A stretch of DNA of 64,000 nucleotides from Eubacteriaceae bacterium (GCA_902362875.1 CABIYF010000015.1:1-64000); one strand, 5' to 3'. Shown: positions 16,649-25,621, counted from the stretch's first letter. The notes: generated by a model from the sequence alone, not told the origin. Made by a program: numbers and translations.

Positions 16649-16926
16649 ATTTGAATGAGTCGTTCAAATGTATATGAGAAAAACGAAATAATAACATAGA
16701 GGATCCAGACCAGAAATTTTGCTCGCCGTTTTGAACGGTCGCTGATACGCGAACTTTCCTTCGGTAACTCGCGTTCAAGGGTACTGAAATCGGTAGTTTT
16801 TGACGCTCAAACAACCGACCAAGTTCGCTGCGAACCGTTCAAAACGCCGGCAAAATTTCAATGGTTCTGGATCCTCTATGTTATTATTTCGTTTTTCTCA
16901 TATACACGGACGGCTATTCAAATCAC
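16649..16926. repeat. Long palindromic element A (conserved apical core)
   Basis: A nearly continuous palindrome of about 278 bases. The outer arms 16669-16711 and 16863-16906 are complementary apart from one bulged base, and weaker pairing continues outward. Inner arms (GTTTTGAACGG near 16728 and CCGTTCAAAACG near 16834) pair as well. The apical region (about 16757-16820) is strongly similar to element C at 33908-34138, while the outer arms are unrelated in sequence to C. It starts eight bases after the lipoprotein stop codon. Confidence 0.85.
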
Positions 16927-16932
16927 TACGGG

Positions 16933-16957
16933 TGTGTATGGGGAACGGTGTTGGTTG
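16933..16957 (+). repeat. 25-base conserved motif, copy 1
   Basis: TGTGTATGGGGAACGGTGTT and the next five bases match the same 25-base motif at 17087-17111, 34187-34211 and 34320-34344. It lies just beyond palindrome A, on the side away from the gene. Confidence 0.7.
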
Positions 16958-17086
16958 TCAATTTTGATATTTGCAGACAGACGATTTAAGAAATTAGTAA
17001 ACTACTGTTTTTAAATTTCTCAAACATCTCGACAAATCGATGTTCGTAAGTTTCTTTGACATTCCGTCCATGAATACAAAAATTAT

Positions 17087-17111
17087 CAGCCAATACCGTT
17101 CTCCATACATA
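17087..17111 (-). repeat. 25-base conserved motif, copy 2
   Basis: On the minus strand this reads TATGTATGGAGAACGGTATT plus GGCTG, differing from copy 3 at two positions. It lies 49 bases beyond palindrome B, nearly the same distance as between palindrome C and copy 3. Confidence 0.7.
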
Positions 17112-17160
17112 CGCCTCTCCAATTCCCACCATATTGTGGGTTCAGCACTATAACCTTCAG

Positions 17161-17222
17161 GTATATGATAAAAAATAAATAATGCTGCTTTTCCAGACCA
17201 TTATTTATTTTTTATCATATAC
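17161..17222. repeat. Palindromic element B (core-deleted derivative of C)
   Basis: The arms 17161-17183 and 17200-17222 (TATATGATAAAAAATAAA type) are perfect complements around a 16-base loop GCTGCTTTTCCAGACC. Arms and loop match the outer part of element C in inverted orientation, but the core is absent. It may still act as the 3' end hairpin of the minus-strand dehydrogenase gene. Confidence 0.85.
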
Positions 17223-17257
17223 AGAAAGACTTCAGTTGGCCGCCTCACCCACAAAAA

Positions 17258-18298
17258 TCAAAATTCATTAGGATGCAGCACAACCTTAATAGCCTCCCCA
17301 GATTTAGTAAGTGCAATTCCCTCATTAATCTTACTAAGTGGCAGCACATGAGTAATAAACTTCTCAGCCTCAAATTCATCAGAGATGGCAAGTTCAAATG
17401 ATTTCTGCACTTGCATGCTGTTAGAACCATAATGTCCATAAATCCAAAGACCGTTGTAATGGATATAGTTTGTATCAAGCTCTGTCAAGGCACCTTTTGC
17501 GACACCGCCGAAGAAGACAACGATACCAGTTCTCTTTGCCATGAAGATAGCCTGTGCCTGTGCCTGCGTGGATGGGTTGGCGGAGATGACTTTATCGGCT
17601 CCTTTGCCGTTTGTAAGTTTTCTTACCGCTTCGATTGGATCTTCATTTAAGCTGTTGATCGTGTGATCAACGCCAAACTGTTTTGCAGTTTCCAGACGTT
17701 TATAGTTAATTTCGATCATAATAACTTTTTTAGCACCGCGCAGTTTTGCAAGTTTTGCGTGGAAGCATCCGATTGGTCCGGCGCCGATGATAACGATCGT
17801 GTCTCCGAAGCCGACATCGATATTTTCCTGACATGCATAGACAGAAGATAAAGGCTCTCCAAGAGAAGCGCGGTCATAGCTGATGCCGTCAGGAATTCTG
17901 TAGATAACGTCACGGGCGATCTGTCTTGGGAGGACGGTGTAATATTGCGCAAATCCACCTGGACGATCTAAATTATTTCCGAGATTCTCGCACATTTCAC
18001 TATGACCGGTTCTGCATGGTTCGCACTGCATACAGTGATCGGCGGGATAAATATAAAGACGGTCGCCGATTTTATATTCTGTGCAGGAAGGAGAAACTTC
18101 ATCAACGATACCAGTGATCTCATGACCATAAATGTGAGGATATTTACCAGATTTAGAGTCAGTTGTCAGGTTACGGATATCAGATCCACACAGACCGACA
18201 GCCATGACTTTCAGGACAAATCCACCTTCCGGACATTCTGGTCTGTCAATTTCTTCAACTCTGATATCATTTGGGCCATACATTAAAGCTGCTTGCAT
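17258..18298 (-). CDS. Zinc-dependent medium-chain alcohol/polyol dehydrogenase
   Basis: A 346-residue medium-chain dehydrogenase. Catalytic zinc residues are visible in GLCGSD and in IYGHEITG. The structural zinc site is [15 protein letters not shown], and the NAD-binding Rossmann motif is GAGPIG. It resembles sorbitol/threonine dehydrogenases and probably oxidises a polyol or polyol phosphate. It is the second gene of a minus-strand pair with a class II aldolase, transcribed away from the LysR regulator. It is a distinct paralogue of the two dehydrogenases in the main operon. Confidence 0.88.
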   Translation of the reverse strand: MQAALMYGPNDIRVEEIDRPECPEGGFVLKVMAVGLCGSDIRNLTTDSKSGKYPHIYGHEITGIVDEVSPSCTEYKIGDRLYIYPADHCMQCEPCRTGHSEMCENLGNNLDRPGGFAQYYTVLPRQIARDVIYRIPDGISYDRASLGEPLSSVYACQENIDVGFGDTIVIIGAGPIGCFHAKLAKLRGAKKVIMIEINYKRLETAKQFGVDHTINSLNEDPIEAVRKLTNGKGADKVISANPSTQAQAQAIFMAKRTGIVVFFGGVAKGALTELDTNYIHYNGLWIYGHYGSNSMQVQKSFELAISDEFEAEKFITHVLPLSKINEGIALTKSGEAIKVVLHPNEF

Positions 18299-18315
18299 AA
18301 TTTTCTTCCTCCTTT

Positions 18316-18981
18316 TTACTTTCCATAACGGTTTCTGCGGCTTCCTGGATGATTCTCATATAAAGCTTCCAGATCATCATCAGAAATGTTATGTACAGGT
18401 CCGATTTCTTTTGTCAAATGATAGATTCTTAAAACTTCTTCCGCGGCTTCGATGATCTTAACGGCATCTTCCAAAGTTTTTCCGACGGCGATGCATCCAT
18501 GGTTTCCGAGCAGGATCAGATCATGGTCTTTGATCGCGTCTTCGATTCCATCTGCGATATGAATGGTTCCAGGCATTCCGTAAGGAAGACATGGGATTTC
18601 TTCAAATACGAGTGAAAATGTAGTAGAACATTTTAATTTGATATCTTTTCCACAATAAGCATAAGCAGTTAAATAAGGTGCATGGATATGGGCAGCTGCG
18701 TTGCAGTCAGGGCGGGCTTTTAAAGCAGCTTCATGCAATAAGATCTCACTTGATCTTTTGACAGTTCCCTCGATCTGTTCGCTATTTTCGGTATTTACAA
18801 CAGCAATCTTATCTTCATTAAGGAAACGTTTTCTTGTTCCAGAAGGTGTGATGTACATCTTTCCTGTTTCACGGTCAAGGATGGAAAGATTTCCTTCCAG
18901 TGTGTTGACCATGCCTTTTTCGTCCATAAGTTTTGCATAATATAAAACTTCTTTTTTTAATTCACTGTTTCTATCTGACAT
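18316..18981 (-). CDS. Class II aldolase/adducin family protein (fuculose-phosphate aldolase-like)
   Basis: A 221-residue zinc enzyme. Metal-binding residues are seen in HIHAPYLTAYA and in LLGNHGC; the catalytic glutamate is probably in SSEILLHEAALK. The family includes L-fuculose-phosphate and L-rhamnulose-phosphate aldolases and L-ribulose-phosphate 4-epimerase; length fits the aldolases. It precedes the dehydrogenase by 17 bases, so the pair could cleave and oxidise or reduce the products of a sugar phosphate. The divergent promoter region carries a triple 21-base repeat. Confidence 0.85.
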   Translation of the reverse strand: MSDRNSELKKEVLYYAKLMDEKGMVNTLEGNLSILDRETGKMYITPSGTRKRFLNEDKIAVVNTENSEQIEGTVKRSSEILLHEAALKARPDCNAAAHIHAPYLTAYAYCGKDIKLKCSTTFSLVFEEIPCLPYGMPGTIHIADGIEDAIKDHDLILLGNHGCIAVGKTLEDAVKIIEAAEEVLRIYHLTKEIGPVHNISDDDLEALYENHPGSRRNRYGK

Positions 18982-18995
18982 TTTAAAACTCCTTT

Positions 18996-19057
18996 GAGGT
19001 ATTGATATATTAATTTCAGGTATTGACTAATTAATTTGAGACATTGATAAATCATTT
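18996..19057. promoter_or_regulatory. Three 21-base direct repeats in the divergent control region
   Basis: Copies start at 18996, 19017 and 19038, exactly 21 bases (two helical turns) apart. All share the pattern (A)GGTATTGA-N3-ATTAATTT, degenerating in the third copy. They lie between the minus-strand aldolase start and the plus-strand LysR start, where an autoregulated LysR protein would be expected to bind. The 10-base core CAGGTATTGA recurs exactly at 27976-27985 within the main operon. Confidence 0.65.
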
Positions 19058-19158
19058 AAGGATCAGCTGATATTTGTATTGTACAATTGTAGAAACATAA
19101 TGTAAAATATGTATTATGATAAGAAAACAAAGGTTTTACCTATGAATTAGGAGGGCAT

Positions 19159-20049
19159 ATGACATTAGCACAATTAAATTATTTTGTGAAAGTCGCAGAA
19201 AATGGTCATTTGACACAGACAGCGAAGGAACTTTTGATCGCACAGCCGAGTCTTACACAGGCAATCCGCAAATTAGAAGAAGAACTCGGCTTTTTATTAT
19301 TTGAGAAAAAGGGAAGAGTTTTATTTCTCACCAAGGAAGGAAGAGAATTCCTTCCGTATGCCAAAGAAGTCGTGGAGGCTTCAAAGAGGGCAGAGCAGAC
19401 GAAGGAACATATTTATCAGAGGTATACAGGGAATATCCGGTTTGCATACACAAGACCAATGCCGCCAAACTATATTCCAAATCTTTTAAGAGAGTTTTTC
19501 AAAACAAATAAAGACAAGAAGATCAATATCGAATCTTATGCCGCAGCTACATCGGTTATTTTAAAGGACCTGAAAGAAGATAAGATAGATTTTGGATTTT
19601 GTTCGATTGGAGAAAAAGAAGATCCTGATATTAAAATGATCACGCTGATGGAATATCCGATCAAACTTGTTGTGAATCAAAAAGATCCACTGGGCAGGAT
19701 GAAACAGCTGCATCCGGAGGATCTTATGAGAGAGCCGGGAATTTCTTATACGGAAGGCTCTGCGATGGACCGGGAGATCAATGAATTTTTTAAAGAGCAG
19801 GAGATCACACCGGATATTCATTACCGTACTTCGTCCGAGGAAATTCAGAATTTCGTAGCGTGTGGGTTGGGCTGGGCGTTTATCGCGCAGAACGGAACAC
19901 CGATGATGAAAGGCTTAAAAATCCTTGAAATGCCGGAAATGACACTAAAGCGAGCAACGTGTCTTGCGATGAGAAAAGACAGACAATTGAGTAAAAATGC
20001 ACAAAAATTTTTTGATTTTGTACTAGGCTATAATAAAAAGTTTCTATAA
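19159..20049 (+). CDS. LysR-family transcriptional regulator
   Basis: A 296-residue LTTR. The N-terminal winged helix (LAQLNYFVKVAENGHLTQTA, then QPSLTQAIRKLEEELGFLLF) is followed by the effector-binding periplasmic-type fold. AGGAGG lies just before the start codon. Its divergence from the dehydrogenase/aldolase pair and the triple repeat between them suggest it controls that pair and itself in response to a sugar or polyol metabolite. Length and domain order are typical. Confidence 0.92.
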   Translation: MTLAQLNYFVKVAENGHLTQTAKELLIAQPSLTQAIRKLEEELGFLLFEKKGRVLFLTKEGREFLPYAKEVVEASKRAEQTKEHIYQRYTGNIRFAYTRPMPPNYIPNLLREFFKTNKDKKINIESYAAATSVILKDLKEDKIDFGFCSIGEKEDPDIKMITLMEYPIKLVVNQKDPLGRMKQLHPEDLMREPGISYTEGSAMDREINEFFKEQEITPDIHYRTSSEEIQNFVACGLGWAFIAQNGTPMMKGLKILEMPEMTLKRATCLAMRKDRQLSKNAQKFFDFVLGYNKKFL

Positions 20050-20136
20050 ATTTGTACTTGCAAAAAAAATAAAAGTCATATAAACTACATATCATAAACT
20101 TTTGACATGACAGATTATGACAGGAGGCACGCAAAG

Positions 20137-22233
20137 ATGAATCAGCGTAGTACAAAGATTGTACAGTTGTTAAGTAAGGAAAAAGATGAGATCACAGTTT
20201 CAGGATTTGCGGAATATTTTCAGGTATCACAAAAGACGATCCGCAATGATATGAAAGAGATTAATGAAATCCTTGAGAAGAATAAGAGAGGGATAATTGA
20301 TATCAAGTCAGGAGGAATTGTTTCTATCCCGGCAGATTTTAAAGATTCATTATCGTTGTTACTGGAAGGTAATTTTTACAATTACAAGTTATCCAAAGAA
20401 GAACGAAAAAAAGTTGCATCAGCGATCATTGTCAATTCGGCAGATTATATTACGCTGGCATCAATTGCCGACAGATTGATGGTAAGCAGGGCAACGGTGA
20501 TCAATGATTTAAAAGAGATTAAAAAGTTTATACGTCAGGGAAATCTTGAAGTCATATCTCATGCGAACAAAGGACTTCGCATTGATGGACTGGAAAGTGA
20601 TAAGAGAAAGTTCCTGTTTGAACTATTACGCCCGACATTAAGAACCTATGATAATCACAAGAATATCATTTCTGAACATGTCCATGTGCAGTCAGGAGAT
20701 ATCAATATCATTCAGAAGATCATTGCAGAACAGGAACGATGCTATAAGAAGTTCCTTCCAGATAATTCATTCAGGGAGATCCTGCTGTATTTAAGAATTC
20801 TCATTAACAGGAATAAGCTTGGAGAGTTTCTGGAACCGCAGCCAGAGATCAACAGCGATAATTACATGTTCTCGATGGACATCTTAAAATATGTCTCACA
20901 GTATTGTGATGTTGTCATCAGTGATGATGATATCAAGAATTTCAGTACATTTCTGGATGAAGTCAGATTTAAAAACAATGGAACATTTAATAAAAACACA
21001 ATGATCATCCAGATGATCACCAGACAGTATATTTCTAGTATCTCCACAGAACTTGGAATCAACCTGAATGTAGATTATGATTTCTTTGAGAATTTATCCA
21101 ATCATTTGGAATCAATTTTTTCAGCACCGCCGATGGATTATCCAGAAGCAGATATCATTGATGAAGTTCTGGAAGATAATCAGGATGTGTTAGATGTCGT
21201 GATCGATCAGATGCCAGTTATCTATAAGTTCACGGAACGAAAGCTTACAGAGATAGAAGTAAAATATATTGCGATCCATGTCTGTGCGGCGATAGAACGT
21301 AAGAAGAACAAGGAAGTATCCTTCAGAGTCATTGTTGCCTGTCATGCAGGAATTGGTACATCCATCTTGTTATTAGAGAAATTAAAACGACATTTCAAGT
21401 TCAGGGTAGTTGATGTGATCTCTGCCCACGAAGCAATCAATATCAAACCAAACGCAGCAGACTTTGTCATATCCACAGTGCCGCTTGAGAGCTGCCCACT
21501 GGAATACGTTGTAGTTTCTGCAGCATTCAATGATGCTGATTATATCCGTGTAGGAAATCGAATCGATGCATTGAGAAACAGCCGCAACATTCCAGATGGA
21601 ACAGAAGATGATAAATTAAATGCGGCAGAATTGATTGAAGAGATCACACCTGTGATCAACGAACTGGTGGAGCCAAAAGATCAAGCAAGAGTCGTAATGA
21701 AAGAATTGCGCAAAGTCGTAAGGAATTATTTTAAGCAGTCTGTGGAAAATGATGCGAATATCATATCTCCATCCTTACATCATCTGCTGAGGGCATCCGA
21801 TATTGAAGTTGATGTAGAATGTACAGATTGGAAAGATGCGATCAGAAGATCTGCAGACCAGCTGGTAGACCAAGGTTACATAGAAGACCGTTATGTTGAT
21901 GCGATGATCGAAAGCGTTAATGAATACGGACCATATATCGTATTGTCACCAGGATTTGCAATGCCTCATGCGAAAGTAGAAGAAGGAAGTATTCGTCTTG
22001 GAATGCATTTGATCCGTTTGAAGAATCCGGTGCCGTTTGGAGTAGAAGAACTTGATCCGATCGAGTTTGTCTGTTGTTTGAGTGCAATTGATCATAGAAG
22101 TTACTTAAAAGCATTCTTTAATCTTGTCAATATGCTCAAAGATGAAGAATATCGAAAGAAGTTACATGAGGCAGTCGACGGAGAAGAGATGGCACGCATT
22201 ATTGAACAATATGAATACAGCATTGTAGGATAA
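20137..22233 (+). CDS. PRD-domain transcriptional regulator with EIIB- and EIIA-like domains (MtlR/LicR type)
   Basis: A 698-residue PTS-controlled activator. Two N-terminal helix-turn-helix domains (SVSQKTIRNDM-like near residue 30; LMVSRATVINDLKEI near 115) are followed by two PRDs; the second contains KYIAIHVCAA with its likely phosphohistidine. A GatB-like EIIB domain has CHAGIGTS, and a C-terminal EIIA domain has FAMPHAKVEEGS. Phosphorylation by PTS proteins would signal substrate and carbon status. ATG 20137 (AGGAGG nine bases upstream) is preferred to ATG 20107. It sits directly before the PTS operon it is likely to activate. Confidence 0.92.
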   Translation: MNQRSTKIVQLLSKEKDEITVSGFAEYFQVSQKTIRNDMKEINEILEKNKRGIIDIKSGGIVSIPADFKDSLSLLLEGNFYNYKLSKEERKKVASAIIVNSADYITLASIADRLMVSRATVINDLKEIKKFIRQGNLEVISHANKGLRIDGLESDKRKFLFELLRPTLRTYDNHKNIISEHVHVQSGDINIIQKIIAEQERCYKKFLPDNSFREILLYLRILINRNKLGEFLEPQPEINSDNYMFSMDILKYVSQYCDVVISDDDIKNFSTFLDEVRFKNNGTFNKNTMIIQMITRQYISSISTELGINLNVDYDFFENLSNHLESIFSAPPMDYPEADIIDEVLEDNQDVLDVVIDQMPVIYKFTERKLTEIEVKYIAIHVCAAIERKKNKEVSFRVIVACHAGIGTSILLLEKLKRHFKFRVVDVISAHEAINIKPNAADFVISTVPLESCPLEYVVVSAAFNDADYIRVGNRIDALRNSRNIPDGTEDDKLNAAELIEEITPVINELVEPKDQARVVMKELRKVVRNYFKQSVENDANIISPSLHHLLRASDIEVDVECTDWKDAIRRSADQLVDQGYIEDRYVDAMIESVNEYGPYIVLSPGFAMPHAKVEEGSIRLGMHLIRLKNPVPFGVEELDPIEFVCCLSAIDHRSYLKAFFNLVNMLKDEEYRKKLHEAVDGEEMARIIEQYEYSIVG

Positions 22234-22242
22234 GCAAATATA

Positions 22243-22300
22243 GATCAGTTGAATTTATTTCTCATTATGGGAAATGAATTCAACTGATCTATTTTATTTC
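22243..22300 (+). terminator. Intrinsic terminator after the PRD regulator
   Basis: GATCAGTTGAATTTATTTC pairs with GAAATGAATTCAACTGATC across a nine-base loop and is followed by TATTTTATTT. It separates the regulator from the PTS operon, whose own promoter must lie in 22300-22470. Confidence 0.8.
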
Positions 22301-22477
22301 TGCACCATAGAAATAAATTGTACCAGAATAAAAAATTTCCGAAAAAGAGAAAAACCTTTCACTGTTTTTTGTCTAATGTGCATGGTACTATATGTATTGT
22401 AAACAAGAGATAAACAAATTGGCCAAAGAAATCTCGTGAACAAACGAAAAATATGGATAAGAAAACGGAGGTTAAAA

Positions 22478-23743
22478 ATGGAAGTAGTATTAAAATTCTT
22501 TCAGGGATTTATTAACATGGGGGCGAGTACATTATTACCATTCGTCATCGCGATCTTAGGTATTTTCTTTGGAATGAAGATTGGTAGAGCGATTAAAGCT
22601 GGTCTGTTAGTAGGTATCGGTTTCCAGGGATTAGTATTAGCAGTTAACTTGTTGATCACATCAGTAACACCCGCCATGCAATATTACAAAGATCTTGGAT
22701 CTGGTTATGACACATTAGAGATTGGATTTGCAGCATTAGGAGCAGCATCTTGGACAACACCATTTGCAGTACTTGTAATTCCAGCGATCATTATCGCAAA
22801 CTTGATCTTGGTTAGATTAAAAGTAACAAAGGTATTAAACGTAGATATTTGGAACTTCATGCATTTCTTAGTACCAGGTGCTTTAGCATATGCGTTAACA
22901 AAGAATGCAGTTATCGGATTTATCGTAGCATTTGCCTGTGGTATGGCAGTTTTATTCTTCGGACAGTGGATTGCAAAACCATGGCAGGAATTCTTCGGAC
23001 TTGAAGGAACAACATGTACATGTCTTTGCTTCGTAGCATGGGCTTACCCAATCTGCTACCTGTTAAATAAGATCATTGACAAAATTCCTGGTCTTAACAA
23101 AGTAGACGTAGACATGACAAAGATCGGTGAGAAATTAGGAATCTTCGGTGACCCAGCCGTAATCGGTATCTTCGCCGGTGTATTCTTAGGAGTTATCACA
23201 AAACAGAGCCCAGCTGATATCGTAACAATGGCTATGGGAGTTGCAGCAGCAATGGTATTAATCCCAAGAATGGTATCAATCATGATGGAAGGATTATCTC
23301 CATTAGGACAGGCAGCAAGCGAATACGCACATAGAAAAGTTGGTGTAGATGCAGACATCTACATCGGAATGGATATCGCACTTGGACTTGGAGATCCAGC
23401 ATGTATCACATGTACAGCTATCATGATCCCAGTTACAGTATTATTAGTATTCCTTGTACCAGGAATGAGATTCTTCCCATTAAGCTTATTAGCAGAAGTA
23501 TGCTACATGACACCAATGGTAGTATTAAGCAGTAAAGGAAATCTTGTAAGATCATTGATCGGTATGACACTTATGATGTATTTAACACTGTTCTTTGCTA
23601 ATATGTTCATTCCAGAAGCAACACAGATGATGTCCGTAACAAACGTACACTTTGCAGGTACAGTAACAGCATCCCACTTTGGATGGAACCCAGGTAACTT
23701 AATCGTATCATTCATCCATAGAATCATGATGATGATCGGATAA
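22478..23743 (+). CDS. gatC: PTS galactitol-type transporter EIIC subunit
   Basis: A 421-residue membrane permease with about ten hydrophobic segments, matching galactitol-family EIIC from MEVVLKFFQGFINMGASTLL onward. It moves the polyol across the membrane during phosphorylation. ATG 22478 follows CGGAGG at the right distance; an in-frame upstream ATG at 22436 lacks a ribosome site. EIIC comes first here, followed by EIIA and EIIB. Specificity for galactitol rather than a related polyol cannot be decided from sequence. Confidence 0.9.
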   Translation: MEVVLKFFQGFINMGASTLLPFVIAILGIFFGMKIGRAIKAGLLVGIGFQGLVLAVNLLITSVTPAMQYYKDLGSGYDTLEIGFAALGAASWTTPFAVLVIPAIIIANLILVRLKVTKVLNVDIWNFMHFLVPGALAYALTKNAVIGFIVAFACGMAVLFFGQWIAKPWQEFFGLEGTTCTCLCFVAWAYPICYLLNKIIDKIPGLNKVDVDMTKIGEKLGIFGDPAVIGIFAGVFLGVITKQSPADIVTMAMGVAAAMVLIPRMVSIMMEGLSPLGQAASEYAHRKVGVDADIYIGMDIALGLGDPACITCTAIMIPVTVLLVFLVPGMRFFPLSLLAEVCYMTPMVVLSSKGNLVRSLIGMTLMMYLTLFFANMFIPEATQMMSVTNVHFAGTVTASHFGWNPGNLIVSFIHRIMMMIG

Positions 23744-23775
23744 TAGATAGACTTGATATAAGAGGAGAAACTAAA

Positions 23776-24216
23776 ATGGCAACAAAATATTTGGTGATAC
23801 AGGGGACAGCAAATAGTAGTGAAGAAGCGATCACGCTGTGTGGAGAAGCCCTGCATAAAGCGGGAATCGTAGGAGAAGATTTTGGAAAAGCTTGTGTAGA
23901 GCGTGAAAAAGATTATCCAACAGGACTTCCAACAGAAATCCCAACAGCAATTCCACATGCGAAAGTAGAAGGAATTAAAGAGAACGCGATTTGTCTGTTA
24001 AAATTAGAATCCCCTGTGGTATTTCGAAGATTAGATGATGACACTGAACAAGTTGAAACTGATCTGATCTTCAATCTGGCGATCAAAGATCCCAACGAAC
24101 ATTTACAGGTACTTCAGAGAATGATGGAATTCTTAAATAACAAAGAAGTACTGTTAAAGTGTAAAGAACTTTCAAACGAAGAAACAGTAGCATATTTAAC
24201 TGAGCAATTAGGATAG
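23776..24216 (+). CDS. gatA: PTS galactitol-type EIIA subunit
   Basis: A 146-residue EIIA of the fructose/mannitol/galactitol fold. The phosphorylated histidine is His61 in AIPHAKVEG. It takes phosphate from HPr and passes it to EIIB (24234-24533). It resembles the EIIA domain at the end of the PRD regulator upstream, so the two may compete for or share phosphate flow. The gene lies 32 bases after gatC with a good AGGAG site. Confidence 0.92.
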   Translation: MATKYLVIQGTANSSEEAITLCGEALHKAGIVGEDFGKACVEREKDYPTGLPTEIPTAIPHAKVEGIKENAICLLKLESPVVFRRLDDDTEQVETDLIFNLAIKDPNEHLQVLQRMMEFLNNKEVLLKCKELSNEETVAYLTEQLG

Positions 24217-24233
24217 AAAAGGAGATAAGTATC

Positions 24234-24533
24234 ATGGCAAAAGAAGTTAAAGTATTAGTAGCTTGTGGAAGTGGTGTAGCAACATCAACAATTGCACAGG
24301 AAGAAATCAAAGATATCGCAAAAAATGCAGGAGTAAAAATCCGCCTGATGAAAGGTACGATCTCTGAAGTTCCAATGAAACAAAAAGACGTTGACGTAGT
24401 ATTTACAACAGCAAACTATCGTAACCCATTGGAAAAACCACACTTAAGCGTGTTCGGTCTTGTATCCGGAATCGGTAAAGATGCTACAAGAAAGAAAGTT
24501 GCAGATTTACTTCAGAAACTCGCAGAAGAATAA
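24234..24533 (+). CDS. gatB: PTS galactitol-type EIIB subunit
   Basis: A 99-residue cytoplasmic EIIB with the P-loop cysteine Cys11 in VACGSGVATST, the hallmark of galactitol-type EIIB. It accepts phosphate from EIIA and donates it to the sugar alcohol carried by EIIC. The gene is 17 bases after gatA, with AGGAG before its start. Confidence 0.93.
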   Translation: MAKEVKVLVACGSGVATSTIAQEEIKDIAKNAGVKIRLMKGTISEVPMKQKDVDVVFTTANYRNPLEKPHLSVFGLVSGIGKDATRKKVADLLQKLAEE

Positions 24534-24571
24534 GAACAGGAAAAGTTTAAGAAAGGACAAGGTGTTATAAG

Positions 24572-25621
24572 ATGAAAGCAGGAGTTTTACATACTAGAGA
24601 AGATATCAGATACGAAGAAGTAGAGACTCCAGTACCGAAAGCAGGAGAAGTACTTGTTAAAGTAAAATATTCAGGAATTTGTGGATCAGATGTTCCACGA
24701 GTAAATGGAGACGGTGCACATTTTTATCCAATCATCCTTGGTCATGAGTTTTCCGGAGTTGTGGAAGAAGTGGGAGAAGGAGTTACAAAGGTAAAGAAAG
24801 GCCAGCGTGTAGCTGGCGCTCCCCTTGTTCCTTGCATGAAATGTGAAGACTGCATGAAAGGTGATTATGCATTATGTAAACATTACAGTTTTATCGGAAC
24901 AAGACAGCCAGGAAGTTTTGCAGAATACATTTGTGTTCCAGAACAGAATGCGGTTCCATTTGATGACAGTGTGTCATTCGAACAGGGAGCATTATTCGAG
25001 CCGGCAGCAGTTGCATTACATGGACTTGAGTGCCTGCCATATGAAGGTGGTAAGACGGTAGCGATCCTTGGTGGAGGAACGATCGGATTACTCGTTATGC
25101 AGTGGGCAAACATTTATGGAGCTGCCAAGACCGTTGTATTTGACATCGACGATGATCGAATCAAGCTTGCAAAAGAAATGGGAGCTTATGATGGAGTCAA
25201 CACATTAGAAGAAGGCTTCATGGAAAAAGCAATGGCAATGACAGATGGAAAAGGATTTGACTATATTTACGAGACAGCAGGAAGCACCATCACAATGAAA
25301 ATGGCATATGAACTTGCCGCAAACAAAGCAGGTATCTGCTATATTGGAAAACCAACCAAAGAGTTAACATTCACAGTAGAAGAATGGGAGAACATGAACC
25401 GTAAAGAATTCACAATGACAGGATCATGGTTATCTTATTCAGCACCATTCCCAGGACATGAATGGGATTGCGTCGCACACTATTTCGCAACAGGTCAGTT
25501 AAAAGGCGAGGAAGCCTTGATCTTCAAGAAATTACCACTTTCCAGAATTGCAGAAGGTTTTGAAATGTTCAAGACAAGAGGAGCAGTTAAAGGAAAGATC
25601 TTAATCGACAGCGAAGCATAG
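24572..25621 (+). CDS. gatD: Galactitol-1-phosphate 5-dehydrogenase-like zinc dehydrogenase
   Basis: A 349-residue zinc medium-chain dehydrogenase. Features include GICGSDVPRV, the GAHFYPIILGHEFSG segment highly typical of GatD, the structural zinc cysteines (CMKCEDCMKGDYALC) and the NAD-binding GGGTIG. The predicted reaction is oxidation of galactitol-1-phosphate to tagatose-6-phosphate. Its position directly after the PTS genes fits the first intracellular step. A second, distinct dehydrogenase follows at 26360-27409, so one of them may act on another polyol phosphate. Confidence 0.85.
   Translation: MKAGVLHTREDIRYEEVETPVPKAGEVLVKVKYSGICGSDVPRVNGDGAHFYPIILGHEFSGVVEEVGEGVTKVKKGQRVAGAPLVPCMKCEDCMKGDYALCKHYSFIGTRQPGSFAEYICVPEQNAVPFDDSVSFEQGALFEPAAVALHGLECLPYEGGKTVAILGGGTIGLLVMQWANIYGAAKTVVFDIDDDRIKLAKEMGAYDGVNTLEEGFMEKAMAMTDGKGFDYIYETAGSTITMKMAYELAANKAGICYIGKPTKELTFTVEEWENMNRKEFTMTGSWLSYSAPFPGHEWDCVAHYFATGQLKGEEALIFKKLPLSRIAEGFEMFKTRGAVKGKILIDSEA

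Larger units (their letters stand above)
17009..17241. repeat. Left copy of an inverted duplication bracketing the polyol island
   Basis: Read on the minus strand, this stretch matches the plus strand of 33889-34290 over its whole length (roughly 85-90% by eye), except that about 169 bases of palindrome core are missing here. It includes palindrome B and motif copy 2. Both copies adjoin the 3' ends of the outermost island genes. Confidence 0.8.

Noticed and set aside
22380..22410. Possible sigma-54 promoter before the PTS operon (TGGTAC followed by TATTG)
   Set aside because: The -12 GC is missing and the PRD regulator lacks the sigma-54 activator ATPase domain, so a LevR-type system is not supported.
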